DNA of 64,000 nucleotides, taken from Candidatus Planktophila sp. (GTDB lineage Bacteria > Actinomycetota > Actinomycetes > Nanopelagicales > Nanopelagicaceae). Both the position numbers and the translations under genes were made by a program. Position 1 is the stretch's first letter, and each line of letters begins with the position of its first letter. Positions 30,989-39,485 of the stretch are shown here, one piece after another. A model generated the notes under the pieces. The model did no database searches. It saw only the letters and a list, made by a program, of their open reading frames with translations, and was not told where the DNA came from. The stretch lies in assembly GCA_030681675.1 (NCBI GenBank), contig JAUXRP010000040.1, forward strand, positions 62,001 through 126,000, read 5' to 3'.

Positions 30989-31749
30989 TGGCACGCATGC
31001 TTAAACTTCGTATCTGGCGCGGCGACTCAACTGATGGTGCGCTTCAAGATGTTCAAGTAGAAGTTAACGAAGGCGAAGTAGTTCTCGATGTAATTCACCG
31101 CGTTCAAGCAACTCAGATGGGTGACTTAGCTGTACGTTGGAACTGTAAAGCCGGCAAATGTGGTTCTTGTTCCATGGAGATAAATGGAAAGCCTCGATTA
31201 GCATGCATGACTCAAGTTGCAGCATATGGCGACGAAGAGACAATCACAGTTACGCCGCTTCGCGCATTTCCAGTAATTAAAGATCTGGTCACGGACGTGT
31301 CATTTAATTACAAGAAGGCAATGGAAATCCCGGCATACGCACACCCAGATGAGTTATCACCGGGGGAGGCGCGCATGGAGCAGATCGATGTTGAGCGAAG
31401 CCAAGAGTTTCGCAAATGCATCGAGTGTTTTTTATGCCAAGACACGTGCCACGTAATTCGTGACCACGAGGAGAATAAGAAATCCTTCGCTGGTCCACGA
31501 TTCTTTATCCGTATCGCTGAGCTGGATATGCATCCTCTCGATATATTGCGAAACCGCAAGAAAACCGCACAGGAAGAGCACGGTTTAGGCATGTGCAACA
31601 TAACCAAATGCTGCACCGAGGTCTGTCCTGAGCACATTCGTATTACTGACAACGCCATTATTCCCATGAAGGAGCGGGTTGTAGATATTAAGTATGATCC
31701 AGCTCGGTGGTTGGGCTCCAAAATTCGCAAGCGAGACGGTATCGTTTAA
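30988..31749 (+). CDS. sdhB: Succinate dehydrogenase iron–sulfur subunit
   Basis: Electron-transfer subunit of 253 residues. The [2Fe–2S] cysteines are in CKAGKCGSCSMEINGKPRLAC (as C…C..C…C), and the [4Fe–4S]/[3Fe–4S] cysteines are in CIECFLCQDTC and CNITKCCTEVCPEH. It completes the sdhCAB operon that feeds electrons to the quinone pool. A small membrane-protein gene starts three bases after its stop. Confidence 0.96.
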   Translation: MARMLKLRIWRGDSTDGALQDVQVEVNEGEVVLDVIHRVQATQMGDLAVRWNCKAGKCGSCSMEINGKPRLACMTQVAAYGDEETITVTPLRAFPVIKDLVTDVSFNYKKAMEIPAYAHPDELSPGEARMEQIDVERSQEFRKCIECFLCQDTCHVIRDHEENKKSFAGPRFFIRIAELDMHPLDILRNRKKTAQEEHGLGMCNITKCCTEVCPEHIRITDNAIIPMKERVVDIKYDPARWLGSKIRKRDGIV

Positions 31750-31752
31750 TAC

Positions 31753-32106
31753 ATGAAATTATTAATCCGTTGGGGCGCATTGAGCGCGGCTTTTTGGGTG
31801 GCAACTGCATTGATTCCAGGCATCGATGTTAAAGGCGGTTTCACAACGTATCTATGGGTAGCTCTCCTTTTTGGACTACTCAATGCAACGCTTGGCTCTT
31901 TACTTAAACTTCTTACTCTTCCAGCAGTTATCTTAACGCTTGGACTTTTTCTCGTCGTTGTTAATGCCGCGATTCTAATGCTTGTAGCACGTTGGAGCGA
32001 CAAGCTAGATGTCAATAACTTCTGGTCGGCACTCTTTGCCGCTTTCATAATCAGCATCATTACACGATTGATCTATGGAGTTACAAAGAAAGCTCTACCT
32101 CTCTGA
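31753..32106 (+). CDS. Small membrane protein of the phage-holin-4/YvlD-like family
   Basis: 117 residues with four predicted helices and the typical N-terminal IRWGALSAAFWVATALIPGI, then LLNATLGSLLKLLTLP and FLVVVNAAILML. This fold family has no established function in free-living bacteria despite its holin-derived name. It starts three bases after sdhB and ends in CTGA, where the first crcB appears to begin. Confidence 0.8.
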   Translation: MKLLIRWGALSAAFWVATALIPGIDVKGGFTTYLWVALLFGLLNATLGSLLKLLTLPAVILTLGLFLVVVNAAILMLVARWSDKLDVNNFWSALFAAFIISIITRLIYGVTKKALPL

Positions 32107-32456
32107 AATCACTGGTTCTTGTTTCAATAGGTGGAGTCGCAGGGACATTAGTACGGTACGCGCTCGGTATAGCAATACCTGATACTCGTAACGGTACTCT
32201 GGCAGCAAATTTAATTGGGGTTGCACTTGCAAGTGCGCTCTTAGTTTTAATGGAGCGACGAGGCATTACTGAGCTTCGCCACCTTTTATTACCTGGATTT
32301 TGCGCAGGTCTTACAACTTTTTCTGCGGTAACGGCTCAATCCCTGGAACCGCGCGAAGGTGGAATGCTCTTCCTAGCGCATAACTTAATATTCTCATTGA
32401 TGATTGTTGTAATCGTTCTTCCTTTAGCACGAAGAGTAATTCCAGCGCGAACATGA
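32103..32456 (+). CDS. crcB: CrcB fluoride channel, first subunit (probable CTG start)
   Basis: Translated directly. The frame gives SIGGVAGTLVRYALG, GTLAANLIGVALASALL and LPGFCAGLTTFSAVTAQS, which is the CrcB/Fluc pattern, and 117 residues with four helices if it begins at CTG 32103. Between the in-frame stop at 32016 and the internal ATG at 32250 there is no ATG, GTG or TTG in this frame. The CTG overlaps the stop of the previous gene as CTGA, parallel to the ATGA overlap with the next gene. Starting at 32250 would remove the first two helices. Fluc channels export fluoride and work as antiparallel dimers with the second subunit. Confidence 0.8.
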   Translation: MKSLVLVSIGGVAGTLVRYALGIAIPDTRNGTLAANLIGVALASALLVLMERRGITELRHLLLPGFCAGLTTFSAVTAQSLEPREGGMLFLAHNLIFSLMIVVIVLPLARRVIPART

Positions 32457-32788
32457 ATACTTTTTATGTGATTCTCGGTGCTGCGATTGGCGCGCCAGCA
32501 CGTTTTGTAATCGATCAATACATACGTAGATTTTCATCTCGGCCGTATGGGATATTTCTTGTTAATATTCTTGGTTCCTTCTTACTTGGCTTCACATTCA
32601 ATAAAAGTGAACAAGTTTATGATTTCTTCGCGATTGGTTTTGCTGGAGCTTTCACAACATGGTCAACTTTCATGCTAGATATCTTTTTAGCGTATGAACT
32701 GCGCCGCTACAAAGAGGCGGTATTAAACCTTGTTTTATCCCTTGGTATTGGTCTTCTGGCCGCTTGGTACGGCCTTCAAATCGGCTAA
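32453..32788 (+). CDS. crcB: CrcB fluoride channel, second subunit
   Basis: 111-residue four-helix protein with GAAIGAPARFVIDQYI, the pore-lining asparagine in FLVNILGSFLLGF, and GFAGAFTTWSTFMLD. It overlaps the first crcB by four bases (ATGA). Paired crcB genes produce two subunits of opposite membrane orientation, so the two should assemble as one heterodimeric channel. Confidence 0.93.
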   Translation: MNTFYVILGAAIGAPARFVIDQYIRRFSSRPYGIFLVNILGSFLLGFTFNKSEQVYDFFAIGFAGAFTTWSTFMLDIFLAYELRRYKEAVLNLVLSLGIGLLAAWYGLQIG

Positions 32789-32849
32789 AAAATCTTCAAT
32801 GGAGATGCAAGAAAGACTCCACTCATGACATATAGCAATTGGAGGGCCA

Positions 32850-33332
32850 ATGAGTACATTATTAGCTATGAATACTCAAACTCGATTTGAGCAGATATAT
32901 GAGTCCCACGTGGGCTCCATATATAAGTACTTCACTCGCCGGAGTTCTATCTCGGATTGTGAGGATTTAACCTCCGAAGTCTTCACAATTGCATGGCGCA
33001 AGATTGCAGAGATTCCAACCGAGATGGAGCTTGCCTGGCTTTATAAGACTTCTTGGAATGTTCTTGCAAATAAGCGGCGTAAGTATGTTGAAATCCCGAT
33101 CGAAGAACTAGACATAGAGGGCGATGATATCGCCGACGTAATCATTGAGGATGAGAATTTAAAGGATGCCTGGTTAAGACTCTCAATCCGAGATCGTGAG
33201 GTGTTACGACTAACCGCATGGGATGGTCTAGCACCAGATCAACTTGCCCTAGTTTTAAATATTTCAGTCAGTGGTGCGGGTGCTGCATTAAGTCGCGCCC
33301 GAAGAAAATTTGAAGAGGAGATGGTGAAATAA
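32850..33332 (+). CDS. ECF-type RNA polymerase sigma factor
   Basis: 160-residue sigma-70 family protein with region 2 (about 10–75, CEDLTSEVFTIAWRKI) and region 4 (about 105–155, LRLSIRDREVLRLTAWDGL with a helix-turn-helix ending in ALSRARRKFEEE). There is no region 3, as in ECF factors. GGAGGG precedes the ATG. One base separates its stop from the next gene, a single-pass membrane protein that could be its anti-sigma factor. Confidence 0.9.
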   Translation: MSTLLAMNTQTRFEQIYESHVGSIYKYFTRRSSISDCEDLTSEVFTIAWRKIAEIPTEMELAWLYKTSWNVLANKRRKYVEIPIEELDIEGDDIADVIIEDENLKDAWLRLSIRDREVLRLTAWDGLAPDQLALVLNISVSGAGAALSRARRKFEEEMVK

Positions 33333-33333
33333 T

Positions 33334-34536
33334 ATGAGCGATAATTTTGAGAGGTTACAAAAGGCTGACCCTTCCCGCGAACTTGATCAATTAAGTAAAG
33401 CCCGCATCAAGGCGGCAATTAAGATTAAAAGAAATTCTTCACCCTCAATTCTGAAGTATGTAGCTGCGATTACTTTATTTGCAGTTAGTGGAACTATAGG
33501 TATTGGGATTGGCCGAGCAAGCGAGAATCAAAACTTTACCGTCATGAGCGCAGATGAAGGCGCCCCCACACGACAGGATGCAGGTATCGCTAGTTCAAAA
33601 GTGGACTCCATGTACTTTGGCTTCGGTCGGATTTTACTCCAAACCGATCCCCAACTAAAAGGCGATGCCGGCACCGCTAATGGTTATATTTTTGCAAACA
33701 GCTCCGTCAAGCGAGAAGTACTAGTTAAGGCGGTAGCAGAAATAATTGGGGCGACTGGGCCAGTATCTGAGCAGGAGCAATCACTGTTTATTGGTTCACA
33801 GGATGGATCTTCCCCTAATGCAACAGTAGATGCTGAATCACTTATTAATTTCTACGGTTATAACCCTAGTAAATCTCCCTGGGACTGCGTGAATTCGGCA
33901 GGTTCGTCTACAGGATCAGAGGGCACACCAGACATCAAGGTATGTGATTCAAAAGAATTTACGCTTCCCTCGCGCGAGTTTGCAATTCAAGAGCTAAAGC
34001 GTGTTGTAGAACTACTTGGAATTGACATCAATATTGATGGGGCGGTCATTGAAGAACAGGACAAAAGCCTAAATGTTTATATTAATTTAGTAATCGAAGG
34101 TTCGAAGATTTCAATGCAGAGATTGGGATTCAATCTTTCTTCCAAAGGTATTTATGGAATAAATGGGTTTGCTGCTCCAACAGAAAAAATCTCTGGATAC
34201 GAAATAGTTTCGGCAAAAGATGCAGCAGAGCGAACTCTGGATGCGCGATGGAGCAACCTTGGGCCGATCTATATTTCAGGTAACGAAGTGGTGGCATATA
34301 GCGAACCTGCTTTGCCACGTACTGGAGGGTTGACTGGTTCTAGCATTGAAGGCAAACCAATGGTTGAGGCAATGATTGAAACTAAAATTGCCTCTTCAGC
34401 AACGTTAGAACTTGGAGTTTTTTATAACCAAGGACAAACACTAATTCTTCCGATGTGGGTGTTCACGGATAAAGAGGGCAGTAAATGGGGTGTACTAGCC
34501 ATTGCAAGTAAGTATGTAAAATTCACTAATAGTTAG
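33334..34536 (+). CDS. Single-pass membrane protein, putative anti-sigma partner
   Basis: 400 residues: a 40-residue charged cytoplasmic N terminus, one transmembrane helix (about 41–62, YVAAITLFAVSGTIGIGIG), and a long exterior part without a recognisable domain. The arrangement directly after an ECF sigma gene resembles actinobacterial sigma/anti-sigma pairs, but no zinc-binding HxxxCxxC motif is visible in the N terminus. The role is inferred from context only. Confidence 0.55.
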   Translation: MSDNFERLQKADPSRELDQLSKARIKAAIKIKRNSSPSILKYVAAITLFAVSGTIGIGIGRASENQNFTVMSADEGAPTRQDAGIASSKVDSMYFGFGRILLQTDPQLKGDAGTANGYIFANSSVKREVLVKAVAEIIGATGPVSEQEQSLFIGSQDGSSPNATVDAESLINFYGYNPSKSPWDCVNSAGSSTGSEGTPDIKVCDSKEFTLPSREFAIQELKRVVELLGIDINIDGAVIEEQDKSLNVYINLVIEGSKISMQRLGFNLSSKGIYGINGFAAPTEKISGYEIVSAKDAAERTLDARWSNLGPIYISGNEVVAYSEPALPRTGGLTGSSIEGKPMVEAMIETKIASSATLELGVFYNQGQTLILPMWVFTDKEGSKWGVLAIASKYVKFTNS

Positions 34537-34552
34537 CGGGTTTTATTGCTCG

Positions 34553-35989
34553 TTACTTAAGGAGGGAAGCCATCCAGGCCTCGATCGCATCTGGATGGCG
34601 AGGTATGTTCTCGCTCAAATTGAGATAACCAGTCTCAGTAACAAGAACATCATCCTCGATCCGAATCCCGATCCCTCGGTACTCTGGGGGAAAGAGTTCG
34701 TCATCTGGTTGGATATAAAGGCCCGGCTCAACCGTTAAAACCATTCCCGCTTCCAACTTAGCTTCGGTGTATTGCTCTTTACGAGCTTGTGCGCAGTCGT
34801 GGACATCTAAGCCCAACATGTGGCTCACACCGTGCAGAGTCCAGCGCCTATGAAGTCCTACCTCTGGACGCATAGATTCTTCAGCGCTGATCGTTAAAAT
34901 CCCCAAATCAACTAGACCTTGAGCTAACACCGTGTGGCACGCTTTATTGATTTCCAGGAAATCAACTCCTGCTCGGATTGCGGCGAAGCCTGCTTTCTGC
35001 GCTTCATACACCAACATATATAAAGAGCGTTGAGCAGGAGAAAACTTTCCATTAATCGGCATGGTTCGTGTGATATCTGCGGTGTAATACGAATCTAACT
35101 CGACACCCGCATCTAGTAATAACAGATCACCGGTTTTAACATCACCATCGTTTCGCGTCCAATGTAATACACATGCATGCGAACCCGCCGCCGAGATAGT
35201 GTCGTAACCAAGCTCATTTCCCTCAATCCGCGCCCGACCATAAAAGGCAGCTTCTACCACGCGCTCGCCGCGAGGTGTGACAACTGCAGCTGGTAGCGCT
35301 CGAATAACATCGCTGAATCCACGATGTGTCACATCAACAGATTTCTGTAGTTCATTTATCTCATATTCATCTTTAATTAATCGCGCGACAGATACAAAAT
35401 TCTCAAGCTCGCTTCCGCGTGGATTTTTCTTAATTACTGAATCGACAAGATAATCAATGCCACTTAAAGCAACTGCGGGAGTGCCATCTTTTAAAAGTGT
35501 TTTAAGCTCATCAACTTTGCGAACCTCAATCCCAAAACGCGCTGATGCTTCATCAGTTGTGTAGCGTCGTCCTACCCATAATTCACCGAATTTGCGATCA
35601 TTGTAAAACGCACTGGTATCTCGCGTTGATCGAGGTTGAATATACAAAATCGAATCATGAGCATCGCCAATTGGCTCCATCACTAAAACAGCATCTGATG
35701 TAACTTCTTCGCCCTGAACACCTGTGTAATAAACGAAGGCACTATGAGGACGGAAACGGTAATCAGTGTCATTACTGCGCACTTTAGAGTTTCCGCTTGG
35801 AATAATAATTCGTAACCCTACAAAAGCCTCAGAAAGTTTGATCCGACGCGCAAAACAGAAGGGAATAACCGCATCTTGGGTAATTCCATGTAGAGGCGAT
35901 GGCGCCCAACCTGTAGTCATAAAATCGGCGTACACATCAGAGGGTGGCACATCGTAAACACGACGGTTTTCTGCAGTTTTATCTTCCAT
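34553..35989 (-). CDS. Xaa-Pro aminopeptidase (aminopeptidase P)
   Basis: M24B metallopeptidase of 478 residues that removes N-terminal residues before proline. An N-terminal AMP domain (about 1–170) is followed by the pita-bread domain. Metal ligands are visible in LLLDAGVELDSYYTADITRT (two Asp), LHGVSHMLGLDVHD (His), VLTVEPGLY (Glu) and GIGIRIEDDVLVT (Glu). Alone between convergent and divergent neighbours. Confidence 0.93.
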   Translation of the reverse strand: MEDKTAENRRVYDVPPSDVYADFMTTGWAPSPLHGITQDAVIPFCFARRIKLSEAFVGLRIIIPSGNSKVRSNDTDYRFRPHSAFVYYTGVQGEEVTSDAVLVMEPIGDAHDSILYIQPRSTRDTSAFYNDRKFGELWVGRRYTTDEASARFGIEVRKVDELKTLLKDGTPAVALSGIDYLVDSVIKKNPRGSELENFVSVARLIKDEYEINELQKSVDVTHRGFSDVIRALPAAVVTPRGERVVEAAFYGRARIEGNELGYDTISAAGSHACVLHWTRNDGDVKTGDLLLLDAGVELDSYYTADITRTMPINGKFSPAQRSLYMLVYEAQKAGFAAIRAGVDFLEINKACHTVLAQGLVDLGILTISAEESMRPEVGLHRRWTLHGVSHMLGLDVHDCAQARKEQYTEAKLEAGMVLTVEPGLYIQPDDELFPPEYRGIGIRIEDDVLVTETGYLNLSENIPRHPDAIEAWMASLLK

Positions 35990-36038
35990 AGCTTTAGCCT
36001 ACAAGAAGGTCAAGTGCTTGTGCAGAACGCTAGTTTTT

Positions 36039-37013
36039 TCAGGCTCGAAACTTAGGTAAATCCAGTAACTCACCTTCAAGGGGACCATCAGGCGGACAGC
36101 TTTGGTTAAGTTCGGCAATTTCATCGGCAGTCAACGCAATTGTGGTTCCAACTAATGAATCCAGAATTGATGCCGATGTTGAAGCGCCAGGAATTGGAAT
36201 TGACGTTGGGAATTGAGCTAAATGCCAAGCGATAGTAATTGCATAAGGCGAGACTCCTCTTTGTTCGGCGATTGTGTTAAATACACCCATTTCTCCGGTA
36301 GCAATCTTTGAAAAACTATTCGTGCCTCCAAGAGGCGCCCAGGGCAAGTATGCAATTCCGTATTGAGTACAGATATCAATAACATCGGCCCAGAGTCGAT
36401 AACGTGGGCTGAACTCATTTTGTACTGAGACGATTCCGCCTTGCTCTGGTGTTCCCCCAATTTCAATAGCACGGCGAAGCATTTCGGCGTTGACATTGCT
36501 GACTCCGATAGCCTCAACATAACCGTGCTCCTTCAAATTCAGAACATTTTCGATTTGCTCCTCATAAGAAATTGAAGGATCGGAGCGGTGGTGTTGCCAC
36601 AAGGGAATCTTTGATAGACCCATTTTAGAAGCCGAAGCTTCAACAGCACGGTAGAGATAATGTTTTGAGGAGTTTCGGCCAGAAAGTCCGAACATGGTTC
36701 CATTTTCCTCGCGTGTAATTCCCGCCTTTGTCGCAAGGACTATTTTCGATTTTTGCTCTGGCGTACCACTCCAACTTCGAAAAGCTTTTCCCACGAGAAT
36801 TTCATTGTGACCCATACTGTTCCAACTCGGCGCATAAATATCGGCCGTATCAAGAAGGGTAATTCCTGCGTCAAGGGCGGCGTGGATGACTGCGATTGCT
36901 TGATCTGGTTCGTTGATAAGATTTGGATTTCGTTTATTTGGAATCGATAAATGCATACAGCCCAGACCGATTGCCGAGACATGATAAGGGCCGAGTTTTC
37001 TCTGTGGGATCAT
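36039..37013 (-). CDS. Aldo/keto reductase (first paralogue)
   Basis: NAD(P)H-dependent TIM-barrel oxidoreductase of 324 residues. The tetrad is visible: Asp55 in LLDTADIYAP, Tyr60, Lys96 in LATKAG and His in LWQHHRSDP. The C-terminal IPIPGAST loop binds the cofactor phosphate. It is a clear paralogue, equal in length, of the aldo/keto reductase at 49849–50823. By context a sugar or sugar-aldehyde dehydrogenase is plausible; the substrate is unknown. Confidence 0.9.
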   Translation of the reverse strand: MIPQRKLGPYHVSAIGLGCMHLSIPNKRNPNLINEPDQAIAVIHAALDAGITLLDTADIYAPSWNSMGHNEILVGKAFRSWSGTPEQKSKIVLATKAGITREENGTMFGLSGRNSSKHYLYRAVEASASKMGLSKIPLWQHHRSDPSISYEEQIENVLNLKEHGYVEAIGVSNVNAEMLRRAIEIGGTPEQGGIVSVQNEFSPRYRLWADVIDICTQYGIAYLPWAPLGGTNSFSKIATGEMGVFNTIAEQRGVSPYAITIAWHLAQFPTSIPIPGASTSASILDSLVGTTIALTADEIAELNQSCPPDGPLEGELLDLPKFRA

Positions 37014-37110
37014 CTGCTGACCCTACCAATTAAGATCCGTAGCAGAGGCAATTAATCCATCACTCAAGGTTTAAGAAGTGATAGCGTGGCGACAATAAGA
37101 GAGGCAAGAG

Positions 37111-37746
37111 ATGACAATTCAAATTTGCTCACTTGAAGCCGCAGTCGAACGGGCAATCTCATTAACTCAAAGTACAGAACCTCGTGTGATCATTGGATTA
37201 GTGGGAAAGCCTGGCTGCGGCAAATCAACGCTCTCAAACCACCTGTTAAAAAAATTACCAAAAGAGACTACGGCCTTAGTTCCGATGGATGGATATCACT
37301 TAAGTAATTCTCAATTGGCCTTTCTTGGACGTGCAGAGAGAAAGGGAGCTCCAGATACATTTGACTCCAGCGGCTATTCAAATTTAATGCATCGGATTAA
37401 GACCACATTTAATGAGGATATTTACTTTCCAAGATACCACCGAGAAATTGAAGAAGCCATTGCTGCAGATGGGGTTGTCCACCCCCACACGTCACTTGTT
37501 ATAACCGAAGGAAACTATCTACTTTTGAGGAGCGATGGTTGGTCTCAGGTCGCTGAGATGCTTACGGAGTCTTGGTTCATAGAGACCGACCACGACAAAC
37601 GAATGTCGCGGCTTGTGTCAAGGCACATCAAGTTCGGCAAATCACCATCGGATGCACATGCTTGGGCAAACGGCACGGATGCGCGGAATGCCGAGTTAAT
37701 AGAGACCACTCGAGCCAAGGCTGACGTCATTATTAATTTGGATTAA
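37111..37746 (+). CDS. P-loop sugar/nucleoside kinase family protein
   Basis: 211-residue kinase with Walker A GLVGKPGCGKST (about residues 29–40), the phosphoacceptor-site region ALVPMDGYHLSN and a base/substrate motif YFPRYHREIEEA, ending with VIITEGNYLLL-like sequence. This uridine-kinase-like family includes FrcK, encoded with the fructose-type frcBCA transporter. An Rbs/Frc-type transporter lies about 3 kb downstream, beyond a tRNA and several decayed genes. GAGAGG precedes the ATG. Confidence 0.8.
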   Translation: MTIQICSLEAAVERAISLTQSTEPRVIIGLVGKPGCGKSTLSNHLLKKLPKETTALVPMDGYHLSNSQLAFLGRAERKGAPDTFDSSGYSNLMHRIKTTFNEDIYFPRYHREIEEAIAADGVVHPHTSLVITEGNYLLLRSDGWSQVAEMLTESWFIETDHDKRMSRLVSRHIKFGKSPSDAHAWANGTDARNAELIETTRAKADVIINLD

Positions 37747-37770
37747 CCGCTAAACTTTCGCTTGCAACTC

Positions 37771-37859
37771 GGAGACGTCGCATAGCCCGGTCGAGTGCGC
37801 CTCACTGCTAACGAGGTAAGGTTTAATCGCCTTCAGGAGTTCAAATCTCCTCGTCTCCG
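37771..37859 (+). tRNA. tRNA-Ser (GCT)
   Basis: Acceptor GGAGACG/CGTCTCC, anticodon loop CTGCTAA (GCT) on a stem CCTCA/CGAGG with an A·C mismatch at the loop-closing pair, long variable arm (AAGG…CCTT), T arm AGGAGTTCAAATCTCCT, discriminator G and no encoded CCA. Its 3' 61 bases are repeated at 44759–44819. Confidence 0.95.
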
Positions 37860-37908
37860 CAGATTAGTTTTAAAAGAGCAAAAGGAACGGTTCCCGCACC
37901 TGGGATTC

Positions 37909-38634
37909 CTACATCAACACAAAAAGATTTCCGTCTTCGCTTCCTATTTTTCGCCCATCTCCAAGATCAATTGATGCTGTAGTGATGTAAAGGGTTGTGG
38001 TGTCTTCACCAACAAAGCAACAGCTAGTAATTTGAGGTACAAGAAGTTGAATTTCATGGGTTTGAATGCCTGCTTCTGAAAATCTTCGCACATGCTGTCC
38101 ACCAAAGAATGCGATCCAAACTCCACCTTCTCGATCGGCGCACATGCCATCTGGAATACCGAATGAGCCTGGAAATTCAATAAAGTTTTTAAAACCAATA
38201 ATTGAAGAACTAGATGCATCAAAATCTGAAACTTGAACTGATTTTTTCCCAGAGTCAATGTAGTACATTTTGGATCCATCAGGATTCCAAGCTAGTCCAT
38301 TTGAAACTGTGACATCATTACAAACCCTCGTAAATCCATGGGAATCAATTCGATACAGCGAACCAGTAGGTGAATTTCCATCACCCATAGTTCCGGCAAA
38401 AAGCACTCCGTTGGGATCGCATTTTGCATCATTCATACGGTTTCCAAGAATTCCAGGCTCAATAGAGAACTTTTTTCTAAATTCTTTCCATCTAGATCGA
38501 CAAGATATAAGCCGTCATCTAAGGCAATCGCTAATTTATCGGTAGTAGTTGGTAAAACAGCTCTAGGCAGGACCTTCACCTAAAGTTGCTTGAATTTTTG
38601 CGGCAACTTCTAAACCTTTAATACTTTTTATCAA
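37909..38634 (-). pseudogene. SMP-30/gluconolactonase-family gene, decayed
   Basis: The C-terminal 175 residues are open (37909–38436: NDAKCDPNGVLFAGTMGD, SNGLAWNPDGSKMYYIDS, GIPDGMCADREGGVWIAFFGG), typical of the SMP-30 beta-propeller lactonases. Upstream, the expected protein continues in other frames: IEPGILGNRMNDAK in frame with the open part, then VLPRAVLPTTTDKLAIALDD shifted, then an N-terminal AAKIQATLGEGPA in a third frame followed by a stop. Thus at least two frame changes and a deletion near the LGEGP motif have destroyed the first third of the gene. It follows the SDR gene on the same strand. Confidence 0.85.
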
Positions 38635-38638
38635 GCTC

Positions 38639-39421
38639 TTAATTCCCTTTCTCGTAACCAAGTCGTGAAAGTAAGCCACCATCTGCTTGAATTGTTGTGC
38701 CAGTTATGAAAGATGCTTCAGGAGACGCGCACCAAGTCAAAATTCTTGCGATCTCTTCCGGCTCTCCCACGTGACCGATAGATTTTCCATCAGTTGGGAA
38801 ACCTAAACTGTTCAATAATTCTGCATCTCGCACCAAATCAGTAGTTGTCATTGGTGTTCTGATGGATCCAGGTGCCACACCAACCACCCGTATGGATTGT
38901 GGATTCAATTCAATAGCTAACTCTGAAGTCAGAGAATTCATTCCACCTTTTGATGCGGCATAGGCAGCATGATTCTTCATCGTTGAATAAGCATGAACAG
39001 ATGAGACATTCACAATGCACCCGCCGCTATTATTTCTAAACAAAGGTAGAGAATGTTTGGAGGTTAGGAAAACTGCACGCAAATTAACATTAATAATTCT
39101 GTCCCAGTCGCTAACGCTGGTTTCCTCGATACCTACCCCATTGGTGGGCAACCCAGCCACATTAAACAAAGCGGCTAATTTTGAATTCTTAAACTCGGCG
39201 AAGACTTTTTCAATATCTTCTGGAACTTCTAAATCACACTTTCGGTAGAGGTTTTTGTTTTCCGAAAAAACCTTTGCATGTGATCCGACATTTTCACTTC
39301 TTTCTAAACCTAGAATCGTTGCTCCGTTATCACTGAGTAATTGTGCAGTTGCGAGCCCAATGCCTGAACCAGCCCCAGTGACAATACAGAATTGACCTTC
39401 CCAATAATTCTCCGAATTCAC
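38639..39421 (-). CDS. SDR-family oxidoreductase
   Basis: Short-chain dehydrogenase of 260 residues. Cofactor motif VTGAGSGIGLATAQLL (about 14–29), NVAGLP, catalytic Ser in VNVSSVHAY and YAASK (Tyr/Lys, about 153–157). The C terminus FITGTTIQADGG is typical. Intact, although the lactonase gene that follows it is decayed. Such pairs often oxidise a sugar to its lactone and open the lactone. There is only a weak ribosome-binding site. Confidence 0.88.
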   Translation of the reverse strand: MNSENYWEGQFCIVTGAGSGIGLATAQLLSDNGATILGLERSENVGSHAKVFSENKNLYRKCDLEVPEDIEKVFAEFKNSKLAALFNVAGLPTNGVGIEETSVSDWDRIINVNLRAVFLTSKHSLPLFRNNSGGCIVNVSSVHAYSTMKNHAAYAASKGGMNSLTSELAIELNPQSIRVVGVAPGSIRTPMTTTDLVRDAELLNSLGFPTDGKSIGHVGEPEEIARILTWCASPEASFITGTTIQADGGLLSRLGYEKGN

Positions 39422-39485
39422 ATCAGGTCTCTCTTTCCTGTTGAACTACTTCTAAGAACTAACAGACTACGCCATTAATGTATGC

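Noticed and set aside
31690-31760. Possible fluoride riboswitch before the membrane-protein/crcB genes
   Set aside because: No crcB-motif stems are visible in the few bases between sdhB and the next gene.
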